From the NCBI GenBank assembly GCA_963573385.1, contig CAUYLG010070691.1, positions 1 to 64,000 on the forward strand: a stretch of DNA of 64,000 nucleotides, in the 5' to 3' direction. Each line of letters opens with the position of its first letter. Position 1 is the first letter of the stretch. The DNA is from Cacajao melanocephalus (taxonomy: Eukaryota > Chordata > Mammalia > Primates > Pitheciidae). Of the stretch, positions 42,001-56,336 are shown piece by piece. A program made the position numbers and the translations under genes. The notes under the pieces were generated by a model, which saw only the letters and a program-made list of their open reading frames with translations, searched no databases and was not told the DNA's origin.

Positions 42001-43184
42001 GAACTACTAAGTCCAATGTAGCACGACTGTGACAACAGACATCTTCAGTGGCCACAGACAGGAGGCAACAGCAGTGTGAAGGCGGGGGTGGGGGTCAGTG
42101 GCACGACAAGGGCCACACAATTCCCATGCTCCTGTCTCTGCCCGTTGTTTAGCAAATGAGTCTAAAAGATAAATATATCTTCACTTGTGATAGAGAGCAG
42201 AGTGGGAACCTGAGCAACCCCTGAAAAGCAGGGCTGTTGTCCAGGGAAAGTTGGGGTCCGGAAGGAACTGTTTTGAGCACGTTCAGAATTTCCTGCACAG
42301 AAGTGTCTGACTGGCGACAATCAGTTGACGTAGAACCATTAAGAAAAGTTTCATTGGACAAAGAGGAAACACACCAGTTTATCTAATTTATAGCTACTGT
42401 GCTAATAATGACAAAGAGAGATTGACCCTGGCTGGCAAAAGCTTTGTTTTGTCAGGAAACAGGCCTGCATTTCTTCAGATTCTATGTTGATTAAGACAGA
42501 AAATGGTCATCTGACCAAGCGTCTTCAGGTGAGCTAGATGGACATCACCTATGTAAGCTCCTGACTCCCCAGGGGATTCCAAAGGAATCGATTCCCCACC
42601 TAGATACCCAGCCTCCAAATAGGTCCACGGCACCCCTGTGTGCACAGAAGCAGTGTGGACTTTTAGAATCTGAATCCTGCTGAAAGCATTCCATATTTGT
42701 GAAAACGGACTTGTGGAAAGCTACATGCCTGTGCGAGTCTATAAAAATAAATATCAACCAACTAAAATCAATCTGATCTGCCCCTTTCAAAAATTTTGGT
42801 TCATCTATTTGTATCCATATACCAAAACTAGCTTTATCTGAAAAGTACAAAGTATATAAAAATGTCCCTTGTTGAACAGATTTTAAATAATGAAACTATT
42901 AATATAAACAGGAGTGAAGTGTAGCTACTAAAACAACAAAACACTATCTTCATTCCTATGTCTCCTTAATGCTTCTGTATTAATTTTTCTAAGATGACAA
43001 CCAAATGTTTGCAAAGTAATGTATTTATCCTTTAGAGTCATTTGCTAAACAAATTAAGGGTTATTTTCTCTTGCAAACATTCATGTACTTTCTCTGAGCT
43101 AATTATTTTGCTAGCTCTGTGGGATACCAGCAGGTAGATTCATTGGGAAATGTGTAAAATTAATGCCAGACAATGACTGCTGTC

Positions 43185-43345
43185 TGCTTTTAAGCCCACT
43201 AATCCTCATAAGGTCGTTATCTCCGAAGCTGGCACTAGAATTGTCCTCCCCATTTTGCAGAGGAGGAAGCTGAGTCTCAGAAGTGATACAGTGCACCCAA
43301 GATGACATGTCTTGTGAGTGCAGGACTGGAATTTAAACCCAGGTA
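43185..43345 (+). repeat. MIR SINE
   Basis: CTAATCCTCATAAGGTCGTTATC, in pieces, then CCCCATTTTGCAGAGGAGGA and GACTGGAATTTAAACCCAGG follow the MIR consensus through its core. Confidence 0.8.
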
Positions 43346-44934
43346 GACAAGTCCAGCATCACCTTCTCAACCTCTGTCTTCCAAGTCTTTCTTGGCTGCC
43401 ATCACGATGCAATGCTATGTGCTATGTGTCACCATAGGGTAAAGTCAGGGCCTTATGGAAGTAAATGGCTGTCAACTTGTCCTGGTCTTTGAGGGATGTG
43501 GAAGCTGCTTCTGAAAGTGGCCTCCTGGGGAAATGACACCAATGCTTTTTAAAAGCCCAAGGACGACTAAAAGTTAGTCAAGCGGGCTGGGAGGTGGGGG
43601 AGGAGTGTGGCATGAGTGCTTGCTAGGCTGTGGGCAGGAACCAGTGCTCCAGGTGCCAGCACAGGCATCAGGGCTCTTTGCCCTTTATCCACTGGAGGTT
43701 TCTCTGAGCGCATTCTAGAGTGCTGTGCTCTACAGCTGTCTCAAGGGTACAGGATGGCTTGCCCTTGTATTTCATGAACAAACATACTTTTAAGATTCAG
43801 TTTGTCTTTTGTGTCGTGGGATAGTGGCCTAACTACCTTAAAGGGTTGTAGTGTCATCAAAAGAGCATGTAAAACAGTGAGTGTTCCTGAGCACCTTACG
43901 CATAGTGATATTCCAGACACACTTTCCAGAGCCCTAAATCTCAACAACAATGTACTTTTATAGATAAATCATCATACTCTCTTATGTCAGGGTACAGATG
44001 TAAGACTTTCCTTCTGATCAAATATTGGAAGCAGTAATATAATTCTACAATGAAAAAATGATGATAGAAAATATCATCCACGCCAGGGGATATACTGTCG
44101 GTATATATAGTCCAACACTGGTTAGATAAATAAAATATCTGGAAACCGGGGGTCAGATGCAGGAGGTCAGGTTAACTCTTTGTGGTACTGACATCATGGA
44201 AAAGCCACTGGTCTCAAAATGAGAGTGTCTCGTGCTAGCTACAGTGCATATTGGGTGCACCGCTGAAGGCCACGGCTGAAATCTTGCTGAGACCGTTTCT
44301 TCATCTGTCAATAAATATTGGCCCATGTCCTACCTTACTCAAAGTACGGAGCGAGAGCCAAATGAAAACCATAAAATGCTCTTATGTAGAAATATGCTAT
44401 AATTTATTGAGGTCCCATGGAAGGAGTAATTAATTAAATCTGATTTTTAAAAACCGGACATACCAGATACAATTTGTATCACAGAATTTCCATTTTCTTA
44501 GCAGATGAGCAGTTTATTAGACCAAGAAGAGGTATTTTTTTTCCTGTATTTCCTGTCTGAATTAGAGATGGAAGATGACTCACAGTGGTGTTGAAAGATT
44601 TTTCACTCAATCTTGTGAGCAAAGATACTGATGCTATTTTGAAAATTATGAGTTTCAAACACAGACTGATATATTACCCAGATTGCATTCAGAAAAATAT
44701 GACAAAAAGCCAAGAGGAAACCACTTTTTGAGTTTCTTCCACAAGAGCTATTTAAACATATATTCCTATCTGCATTCAAGATACAAATCTCACTATAGCA
44801 TCCCGTTGAAGCATGTCTCATTGAATAAAATGCTAGCAGCTGATTTAGTGGACGATTCCTAAGAAAGACAATGTGTAACTCTCTCAATTCTGCCTCACCG
44901 GAAGTAAACTGAGTTAATAATAATAGGTAAGATT

Positions 44935-44977
44935 TGTATATATGTATGTGTGTATACGCACACACACACACGCACAC
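44935..44977. repeat. 43-nt perfect purine-pyrimidine alternation
   Basis: From T44935 to C44977 every base alternates between pyrimidine and purine: TGTATATATGTATGTGTG in the first part, then TATACG and CACACACACACACGCACAC. Such tracts are known candidates for Z-DNA and for length change. Confidence 0.93.
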
Positions 44978-45899
44978 TGGCAAGTATGTATTTGGTATGT
45001 ATTCATTCACTTGAGTTCACAATACCCATATAAAGGAGAAGGCAGTTTCCCTCTCACTTATGAGAGCAGACCATGGATGGACCACAGGAATGGGCCAAGG
45101 TGGCACAGCAGGTAACTGGTGCAGCTGTGTTCAAGCATGGTGTGGTCTGACAGCAGCCCCCAGGCTCCTGGCCTCTGTGCTCCCTCCCTCCCAGTGGGCA
45201 CTGCTGGAGGAACTATGTATATCTTTTAATTAGCCAGAGTGTCAAACACGCAGTACCCAAAACCTCATACATAGAATATGTTTTTGGAGTTTGGAGAATG
45301 ACAGAAGCTTCTAAACGTGAAGACTGAATCAACTTCAAAAACATCCGACGTCCCCATCAAGCCCTGTGGCTTTTGCCATAGCCATGGGACAGCAGCCTTT
45401 CTCCTGGTGGTTTTGACTGTAGTAACTACTCTCTGTGGGAGCCTATTTGTGGTCTTATGATAAACCAGGCACCGGAGGGAAATCTACTAGTGCAGTTAAT
45501 CTGGGGTTCCAGGCTTCTTCCTCCATCTCGTCCTCTGACGTCAGGGAGCCTTTGCTAAGATCGCTTCCAGTACAAAGCTGCTTCTAAGTACGCTCTGACC
45601 CTAACCGGAGCACCCCACCGCTTGTTGTAAGCACGCCCGCTGCAAAGCAGCCTTCACATTTCCGGTCCTATCTCACAAAAAATGCTGCGCATTCTACCCA
45701 AATTATTTTAGATAACTGGACTCAGGTTCAAACTGGCGTTGTGGCCCTTGATATGACAAAGGCATGGATTAACCTGCAAATGTCATAAAGGTTTTACACA
45801 AGGGGGAGACGCAGCTTGCTGTAAAGATCATAGACTCGATCTCTCTCTCTTCCTATTTTTCTTTAGCCTGAAAACATAATTATTTCACCATTATTTTTA

Positions 45900-46800
45900 T
45901 TGGCTGTTTTTTTTGTTTAGATAGCAAATTCTGTTTCATTTCTTTCTTTAAAAAAAAAATAAAATTCTGTTTCTTTTCACATTTGGAATTCCATTATCTT
46001 CTGGTTGCCATGATTTCTGGTAAAAAGTCAGATATCTATGTTAGTTTTGCTCAAAGATGCTTGAAGATGCTTGAAGGCATGCTTCCCATCTTTGGTCCCA
46101 GCAGTTCATGGTTTCCTTGGATTAATCTTTGGGAGATGACAAGTATTCTTGAGTGTGTGATTCCACGTTTTCCATCCATTCAGAATTCGAAGCTATCCGT
46201 TCTTCAAATATTGCTTCTAATCCACTCTCTATAATCTCCACTTTTGGTATTCCACTTAGATTTATTTTCAATTTTTTTCTTTACCAATTACATATATGTT
46301 AGAATTTTATATTATATCCCACATATTTATTATACTCAACTTTAAAGGTTTTTTTCCTCTCTATTTTTTCTCCAGATTCAATATTCTCTGTTGATCCATT
46401 ATACAACTAACTGGTCATATTTTCTCCTTTATCTAATAATTTTTATGAACTTCACCTTTTGAACTATTAATTAAAATTCAGAAATTTTCTTTTTAAAATT
46501 TCTATTTGATTGTTTTTCTTTTCATAAATTCCTGTTGGGTCAAATTATCCATATTTTCATTTATCACTTTCTCTTTTCCTCTGTTCTTTTAAAAAATATG
46601 TTATTTAATTATGTTATTTTATTCTCAAGTCCTTGCTTGGTCTGTTTCTGTATTCTATTGTTTTTCCTTTGGATTTTGATTGTTTGGCAACAGTACACTT
46701 TTTGTATGAAAATCTGTAAGAAAAAAATTTATTATCCTTCAGAGGGGGCTCATCATTCTCTTTTCTAGGCCAAAGAGTGAGGCTAATCACCTGAGTACCA
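45900..46800 (-). mobile_element. Old LINE-1 (L1M/HAL1-like)
   Basis: CTTCTGGTTGCCATGATTTC, TCTTCAAATATTGCTTCTAA and the following T-rich text match the reverse of old L1/HAL1. No frame survives, and the limits are soft. Confidence 0.6.
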
Positions 46801-48138
46801 TCAGGGGCTGGGGTGACTGAAGACTGAGCTGTAGTTCGACAGGTGTCTCAGTCTAGTTTGCACCTGCTGCACAGATAACTCCAGGGGTTCCAGCAGAGAG
46901 CGTGGCATGTAATCGCGACTGGTACATCCTCAGTGACGCTCTTTCCTTATCTTGCCCTCACTGATAGAGTCTACTTTTCAGACCCTTTCTTCTTGTTTTC
47001 TTCACTTTCTTCTTTTCACAGTTTGGAAATTCAGAAAATGCCTGGAGTACAGAGTCCCTTTGCCTTTCCTTCCTTTCTCTCTAAGATAATGGCTCATAGG
47101 TATTTTAATTATTGACTCTCACTGATGTGCCAACCCAAAAGAATAAGTTTCCATAGCTACCTTCTTTCCAGACTCATAAAGTGGGTTTTCATCACATCAT
47201 ATGCAGGGTACATAAGACCACCACGTATAATCACTGGCCATGGTCACCAATCACCTGGCCGAGTGGTGTTCACCAGCCGTACCCCCTGTACATCTCCTTC
47301 CTCTGTCTCCTCCTGTGCTCTTTGGAAGAAAGTCACCACGTGCAGCCCACAATTAAAGAGCGGGAGCTATGCCCTACCTCCTTGAAGGAATAACGTCAAC
47401 ATAAACCATGTGAAATTCTGTATGGGGGATTTGTCTGTGTTTCCCATGTGTGTATGTATTTATTTATTCAATCATTTATTTGTATCAGTGTGGCCTTATG
47501 GATATTTATTTTAGACTTGGGTTATAATCCAATACTATGATATTTATTTTGCTACTCACATTTTTAGCTTTGACCATTGTGATATCTTTTAGCCGGCGTC
47601 TATTGATACACGCCCATGATTTTGTGTGTAGGTTGGTAGGTGTGAGGTGAGTGTTTAGCATGTCTTAGTCTCTGAAACTGCAAGACACTCTAGACTCATT
47701 TTGCATATTCCCTGCTGTGGCCTTACGGTCCACCACTTCTCCAAGGAGCCCTTGTTCCTTTAATTGGAGAATGATATTAGAAACCAACATCTGGGCACTG
47801 AGGGTCCTTATTGCTTCTGCAGAGTTGTTGCTCCTAGAAGTTCTCAGCTGACAGAGCAGGAAACATATGTGTGTGTATCAACTCATACCTCTATGCATAT
47901 CCATATATATTTAGCTTCTTTTTAATTAATAACATTTATTGAAAACCAAAGCTGAATGTCCTGCCATCAGCCTATTTCTGATCATTCCAAAGTATACTTC
48001 CTTGAATTCACTGCAGGTTATTCTCAGTCATGGTCTGCCTCTAGATACTTTATCAGAATAAAATAATTTAGTAGGATTGCTTCTTATTGTAATTGGTAGC
48101 TAGATAGAGATATATAGAAGAGATAACAAAAAGTCTCT

Positions 48139-48430
<292 letters not shown>

Positions 48431-48847
48431 AAAGTCTCTTATTTTTAATTATGCAAGGTAACCTCTGGCTAGTGTAAGGAAACGGTCAGCTGCAATTGCC
48501 CTTGGAGAATAGCTGAGGAAGGGACAAAGACCGCACAGAGACTGTTCAAGACCATCAGTGACGCAACAAGCAAAGCACCCTGTTGTGCTGCTCAGAAGTC
48601 TCAGTAGACTAAGCTGTGGTCCCATATGAATGTGATTTTTATACCATCCACCAGCTGTACTCATTAAGCTGGCCTAGCCCAAAGCCTTGCAAACTCCATC
48701 ATCATCAGATTCACCTGGAGGAGGAAGCTTACACTCGCAACTCACTAGGAAGTCCAAGTAAAAAGGATGTGTCTGACACAAAGACTCTCATTTCCCAATG
48801 CAATTGAAAAACTACTCCTCACAATGTGCTAAACCTTCTGGGTCACT

Positions 48848-49250
48848 GCCATGGGTTAAATTGTATTCACCCGAAGGTTTTGCATCCTGACCCACAGAAC
48901 CTGTGAACATGACCTTATCTGGAAATACAGTCTTTGGAAATGGGTAAGGTGAGGCCATGAAGGCAGGGCTAATCCAATATGACTGGTGTTTCCACAGAAA
49001 GAGGAAATGCAGACACAGAGATGGACACCTCCAGGGAGAAGAAAACAGGAGGACATGGAGAGAATACCACCTGCAAGCCAACGAGAGAGGCTGGAGCAGA
49101 CCCTTCCCTCACCGCACTTGGAAGATGCCAAGCCTGGCCATCCTGACTTTAGACTTCCAGCCTCCAGAACTGAGAGGCAACACATTGTTTCTGTTGTCTG
49201 AGCCACAAAGTCGGTAGAACTGTTAAAGCAGCTCCAGGACACTGATTCAA
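48848..49250 (+). mobile_element. MLT1-like LTR (ERVL-MaLR)
   Basis: ATGGGTTAAATTGTATTCAC, CTTATCTGGAAATACAGTCT and ACTTCCAGCCTCCAGAACTG follow the MLT1 pattern in order. It is old, and the ORFs within it are chance. Confidence 0.75.
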
Positions 49251-50691
49251 TGACTAATGTTTTTGAACAGTCTTTGTACATTTTAAATAAATGTATTTAT
49301 TATTTTACTTCCAAGTCTCAGAATGACATAATGTTTTTGATATTCATGTTATCCCAACAGAGAAAAGTGGGTCCCATCAAATAAATGCAGCTGTTTAGGG
49401 CTGTGGCCAAAGGACGGTGGGGTCAGAGTGGTCACAGTGAGAGGATCGTGGACGGTGATAATGGACACAGACCACCTCACAGGGCCTGGACTTGGCAATG
49501 CACCTGCAGGCTGCACATCCCGTTCTCCTGATTCTGGGGTTTCCCAAAGTGTTTCCTTTTCACAAGTAAGTTCCCTCGTGGAATTATTTACATAGGCTTG
49601 AAAACCTGGCACCATCATTTCCATCCTCTTCAAACTTTACAATGACTTGTGAGAATCAAGTAGACAGTGTTGCAAAAGCTTCAGTCTTCTCAGAAAAACA
49701 AGATTACATAAGTGTGTTATTGCCACAGTCAGAATTTTGAGTTAGGAGATTGGGAAACAAGGAATGACGTTTGTCTATAAAAAAGGCATTTATCTGAGAG
49801 GGATCCTTTAAAGTGCCATCACAGCTCCATGGCCGATCCTCCACATTGTGAAAATGCCAATCACATTTAGCAAGTAATGATGTTTCATGAATATTTGTTA
49901 AACAGCAAACCATTGACACCTGAATTGATGCTGGATGTGGCCTGAAAAACACACACACAACAACACACCCAGCTGCCGGAAGCGCATGACTGCGTGCGGG
50001 CTCCCGCTACCATGCTCCCATGTGAGCATATGAAATGGGAATTTTTTATGATCCAAAGGACGTTTTCCTTACAAGTATAATTATACAAACGATTGAATAT
50101 GGTTGTAAAACTTTTTAAAAATATGAATTTAGAGATCGATTATAATTTCTTTAAGAGCCACAGTAACACGTAGCACAATAACTGCTCAGCAGTCTCCTCA
50201 AATCTGTTGTCTCCTTCTATCTGGCACTTTCCTGAGCTAGTATTTGCTTGCAATCAGTTTCAAAACCCCTGAGCTGGTTGGGTTCAACTTAACTTTGCAT
50301 CTCCTTGTGTTCTAAGAACACCAGGAAAGGAAAAGCAGTGACCTTTGGGATTTAAATGCTAGAGCAGGCCTCCCTGTGGCTCAGGAACTCCTTTCAGGCA
50401 ACCTTAGATCCCAAAGGTCTGCTGGTGCATTGCAGCCTCTAAGACAGGGAATTACATTACCAGTGTAGCTGCCTCTTAATTGGAAGCAAGCCTGCCAAAA
50501 CGTTTCCCTTTGTGCTGCCTCCACAGTTCATTTAAATAAATTGTGGTGTTCCATTATTTAAGATTGTCATTATTTAATATTCAAACACAGATCCCATTTC
50601 TCAACCTTTCCACCATGACACCCATAGAGAATCTTTTGCTTTTCTCCCTTAATGAAGTAGCTTTTTCAGGACTTTTCTTGATGTGTAAATG

Positions 50692-51071
<380 letters not shown>

Positions 51072-51899
51072 TCAAGAATTAAGATTGGACTTTAAAGATA
51101 TTTACCATTAATTCTCAAAACTGACATCTTAATCTAGTACCCAATAAAATTAATTGGAGAATTTTAAGAGCCAACAAATTCTTCGTACCAACAAACAATA
51201 AGATTAGTAGAAAAGCTGACCCTACCTTCAGTTGCACCCCACACTCTGCCAAAAGAAAATCAGTTGCAAAATAGTGGACCCTGGGAATAATGAAACACCA
51301 AAACCAAAAAACAACATAACACGTATGACAAAAAGCAAAACAAAACACACTCACGTATATTCCCAGGCAGAACAACTTTTAATTACAGGATTTTGAATAC
51401 GCATATAATGATCACTTGATAAAATCAAATTGGTAGGTAATTACTGTGCTTAATCATTGAGAAAGAAACTCAAAGAAAAAACTTAGAGTTAAGTAAAAGG
51501 AATTAAAAATCAAAGGACATGTCACACCAGTCTCTTTTATGTGTGGATTCTCAATAATATTTGATTCTCCTCACGTATGTGGAAATTTGCAGAACTCTCC
51601 CCACCAGCAAAATTGCTTTGTATAAACGGTCAGTAGTGAGTTAGGTTAAGTTTATAACCAGGTTTATAGACATTATGCAAACACGGCCTGGATTCAAAAA
51701 TACAAATGAATTCTAATCATCCCTCTCCCATACCAATTAAAACATTAAAACATGCTTTCACTTTGAATTAGTGGTTTTATCTAAAATATCATTTATGTAT
51801 CATGGTTTCCTGAAAGGCTTGCACTTTAAGGATACGACTGTGGACGGCCTTAGGCCTCTCTGGCTTTTGAGAGCTGTGCTTCTTTCAGTAAATTCCTAC

Positions 51900-52037
51900 C
51901 TGCAGACGTTGTCACGATTTCTGTGGTGTTTCTGAGGCCCATGAAGTCAAACTGATAAAGACGCCATGATTTCTGGTCAGCTGCCTCCACTGAATTTTTT
52001 CTCCATCTATAAATCATTTCTTCTTTGGGATAGCCAT
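51900..52037 (-). CDS. GABRG3: GABRG3 exon 6: distal extracellular domain
   Basis: This 138-bp exon encodes [20 protein letters not shown] and [26 protein letters not shown], the last beta strands of the ligand-binding domain before M1. The first two bases complete a Tyr codon from exon 5. NTT is a potential N-glycosylation sequon. The acceptor is TGTATTTTTAG, with AG at 52039-52038. The donor is GCAG|GTAGGA at 51899. Exon length and phase match exon 6 of other GABR genes. I looked on the minus strand to the right for the 83-bp exon 5 (residues around NFPMDEHSCP) and did not find it. Exon 5 is therefore probably outside the window, which fits the very large 5' introns of this gene in human. 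Confidence 0.96.
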
Positions 52038-53184
52038 CTAAAAATACAGAACAAACATTAACCTCTGAAGGTACACATGTATAAATCATTAAAGTAAAAA
52101 TTATAATTCGGATCAATTAATTGGAGTTAAACTTTTAGGCCACGTGTGCTCTCTAAATTTTCCTCCGAGACACAGAAACTGGACAAATGAATGGCCAAAT
52201 GCCACCTAATCCTGCTGTAGAGCTTGACGAACGGCCAGGCGCTCCCCAGCAGAGGCCTGACCACTGACAACACAGAGGGAGTGGTGTCTTCATTTCTTTA
52301 AACTTGGGGAGCCGCAGCTGCAGTTGCCCTTCAAGAAGTGGAGGTGCTTGTCAATGGCTCCCAGCCTCTGAGCCCTCTCTGTTCAGATCTAACTATGTAG
52401 CCCACACCCACACACCTTCCACCCTTCCCCACAGTGTAGTCCATCCAGATCTCAGGAAAGAGGAACTCAGTAAGGTAATCACCGATTCGACAGATTCGAT
52501 AGACCCTTCCTCCTATCAGTCTCCAGCTTTGACAGGTGAATGTTGACCTGCTTCGGGGACCCCTTCTCATGTGGTTAATTACTCCAGGGAGTGTGAGCCT
52601 GGCGCTGCCTGCGGCCCAGGCTGGCACCTGCCTAGATCATGACATCAGGCAGGTGCTCTGCCCCACTCCTGTGGATGCTGTCACCAGGGCTCCCGGGCTC
52701 CCTGAGCTGGAGCTGGATATTTTCCCAGATGTCTGCTTTTCTGCCTGCATCTGTACTCCTGGATTCCCCACTTCTGAATGATGCTTAGGACAACAGCATC
52801 CCCTCTCAGCTGGTGCTCTGTGACCTGTGCACCTGCTTTCTTTGTACTGCCCCATCTGCAGGCTCTGCAGCTGTGTCTGCCCCTCAGGGCACATCCTACT
52901 CTCAAGAACAAGTCTAGGCCTTGTGTCATTGGCAACACATGACAGCACTGGCATTCTCAGTCTTCACTGATTCATAGGGACACGGATGGCATGACTCTGA
53001 AAGAAACGTATGCACTATCTTAATGAGTTATCCCAAATGCTAAAAGCACTGCCTTAGTGCGCACATATGTATGCAAACATATTAATAAAGTGGTTGAAAT
53101 GTGCTCATTAAACATTTAAATCAGTTTGCAAAATTCTTAAAGGCAATCTGCCTTCTTGGTTTTTTTCCCCTTTCTGCCTGGAAG

Positions 53185-53242
53185 ACTAAAGTAAAGCACA
53201 TGCATGTCCCGTTTTACTAAAGTAAAGCACATGCATGTCCCG
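53185..53242. repeat. Tandem duplication, period 31 bp
   Basis: A 27-nt block beginning ACTAAAGTAAAGCACATGCA is repeated without mismatch at 53185-53211 and 53216-53242. Confidence 0.97.
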
Positions 53243-53459
53243 CTTTCTGATTGTGGGTCGCCTGGTGTAATTACTGTCAACACAGCAGGGACACATGCTC
53301 TCCTCTAGCCTGAAAATGCTAAGCTCAAGGTACCCAGGGCCAGTCTAAAGCATTTCTATGCAGGAATCAAACACTGTACTTGGTCCAATTGCTTTCTATC
53401 TGCATTAAGCTGTCATAATTATAAAAGTTGCTCTATGCTATAATTCTTCCTTTTTAACT

Positions 53460-54187
<728 letters not shown>

Positions 54188-55340
54188 CTCAAATAACATT
54201 TTATTGTACAGATATGCCATATTTTTTAAATCCATTCATCAGTTGATAGACATTTTTGTTGAGTCCATTTTTTCACGATTATGAATAATGTTGTTATGGG
54301 CATTTTTGAACAGGATTTTGTGTTTATCTTTTCAGGTCTCTTGGTTATAAACCTAGGAGTGCAATTGTTGAGTCTGAGTAACTACATTTAACATGTTGAG
54401 GAACTGCCAGATTGTCTTCCAAAGTGGCTGAAACTTACAATCCTATCAGCAATGTACAAGGATTTCAATTTCTCCATATCCTCCGCAACACTTGTTAGTG
54501 TCTGTCTTTTTAGTGATAACAATTGTAGCAGGTGTGAAGTGGTATATCATCATTGTTCTGATTTGTATTTCTCCAGTGACTGATAATACTGAGCATATTC
54601 TCATGCTTTTATTGGCTATATTTATATTTGCTTTGGTGAAGTGTTTGTTCAGATCTTTTACTGATTTTTTAATTGGGTTGTTTTTATACTGTTGAGTTTT
54701 AAGAGTTATTTGTATATTTGGGTACAAGTCCTTTATCAGACATATGTTTTAAAATATTTTCTCCCTTTCTGTGGGTCATCTTTTCTTTTGAAGCAACTGG
54801 AATTTTTAAATTATGGGAATATATACATAATGTAAAGTCTATCATTGGAATCATTTCTGAGTGTACAATTTGGTGGCATAAAGAACATTCACAATGGTGT
54901 GCAGCCACCACCAGCATCCATCTCCAGAATTCCTTTTCTCTTTAATAGAATTTATTTTTGAGTGTACTTCTACATTCACAGCAAAATGGAGTGGAAAGTA
55001 AAGAGATTTCCCGCATGCCCTCTGCCCCATTATCCACATCCCCTGCAGAATGGCACACTGGTTACAACTGATTAGTCATATCGTTATTACCAAGAGGCCA
55101 TAGTTTACCTTAGGGTTTACTCCGTCTGCTGTATATTCTATGGGTTTGGACAAATGTATAATGACATGTATCCACCACTGTGGCGTTGTACAGAGTATCT
55201 TTCTTGCCCTACAAGTCCTCTGTGCTCCACCTGTTCACCTCTCCCTCCTGACCTCCCCCACAGCAACTACTGAGTCTTTTACTGTCCACATAGTTTTTTC
55301 TTTTCTAGAGTGTTTTAAGGTTGGACTCATATAGTACGTA
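54188..55340 (-). mobile_element. Old LINE-1 (L1M-like), part 2
   Basis: TCCATTCATCAGTTGATAGA, AGGAACTGCCAGATTGTCTT, CCTCCGCAACACTTGTTAGT and GGGTTTGGACAAATGTATAA continue the reverse L1M order. ORFs on both strands are fossils of this element or chance. Confidence 0.8.
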
Positions 55341-55394
55341 GCTATTGAGGTTTGCCAGTTAGTAATATGGATTTATTTTTTTTCCTGTCTTCAT

Positions 55395-55545
55395 GGCTCA
55401 ATTGCTCATTACTGTCCCCATTTTACAAATAAGAAAGCTGAGGCACTGAGACAATAAGTAACGCACATAAGGAAGAGAGAGAGTATAAGGTTAGGATGTT
55501 TGATTCTAAGTGCTCATCCCTTCACCCTCTGCACAACACTGGTCT
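55395..55545 (+). repeat. MIR SINE
   Basis: CTGTCCCCATTTTACAAATA and AAGAAAGCTGAGGCACTGAG match the MIR core closely. Confidence 0.78.
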
Positions 55546-56249
55546 CCATCTGTTCTGATTGTCATGTTCCCCAAATCCAAGTTCCTCAACTTAGAAAGAT
55601 TTTCCTCAAAACACATTCCCTATCATGGAGCACAAAAGCCACCCTTTTAATGAATCTACTTTTCTTAAGAGTATGGAGGCGACTGTTTCCAAACTGCTTA
55701 TTGTCTTCACCTTGATGGAAATGCAGGCAATGTTTCAAAACAATATTAAGAATCACCAATCATTTAAAAAACAGCCTGTCTTCCATAGTTTTCTCAAAGA
55801 TTTGATGGAAACACTTTTGTTCTTTTTATAAAACACTTTCTACTCTTGAGAAGCCTTCAGCGTCCCCAGACCAAGGTCGTTTTGATCAGAGATGGACACG
55901 CCACAAAACTAACGAAGCTGGGACCACAGAGCTCTTGCTTGCAGGTGCCCTTCCAAAGCGTTAGAGGGACAGTGCAGCTTTTTCATGGATAATTCTGAAT
56001 CATTAGAAAAGAACTCCTGTCCCATTTGTTTCCTCTCTTGGTATTTTTTGTTGGATGTTTGACATCTTGAATTTTAACATTTTTATATTAAATTCATCAT
56101 TAGTTTCTATGTTTATCTTTGTATTTATGTTTATGTAATACTTCCCTGAAACATACTCAGATATTTTGATATTTAATTTTTTAGTCATTGCAAAATTATT
56201 TTGGTCTGGGCCTTTCTACTGACTGCCAATTGTATATTTTATTTGTGTG

Positions 56250-56336
56250 ATATAAACATATTTGTTATATACATATAACAAATATATATATATATATTTG
56301 TTATATATATATTTGTTATATATATATTTGTGTGAT
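56250..56336. repeat. AT-rich tract with repeated self-complementary units
   Basis: ATTTGTTATATACATATAAC and AAAT form an inverted pair. Then TATATATATTTGTTATATAT recurs in tandem. The whole can fold in several registers. Confidence 0.88.
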
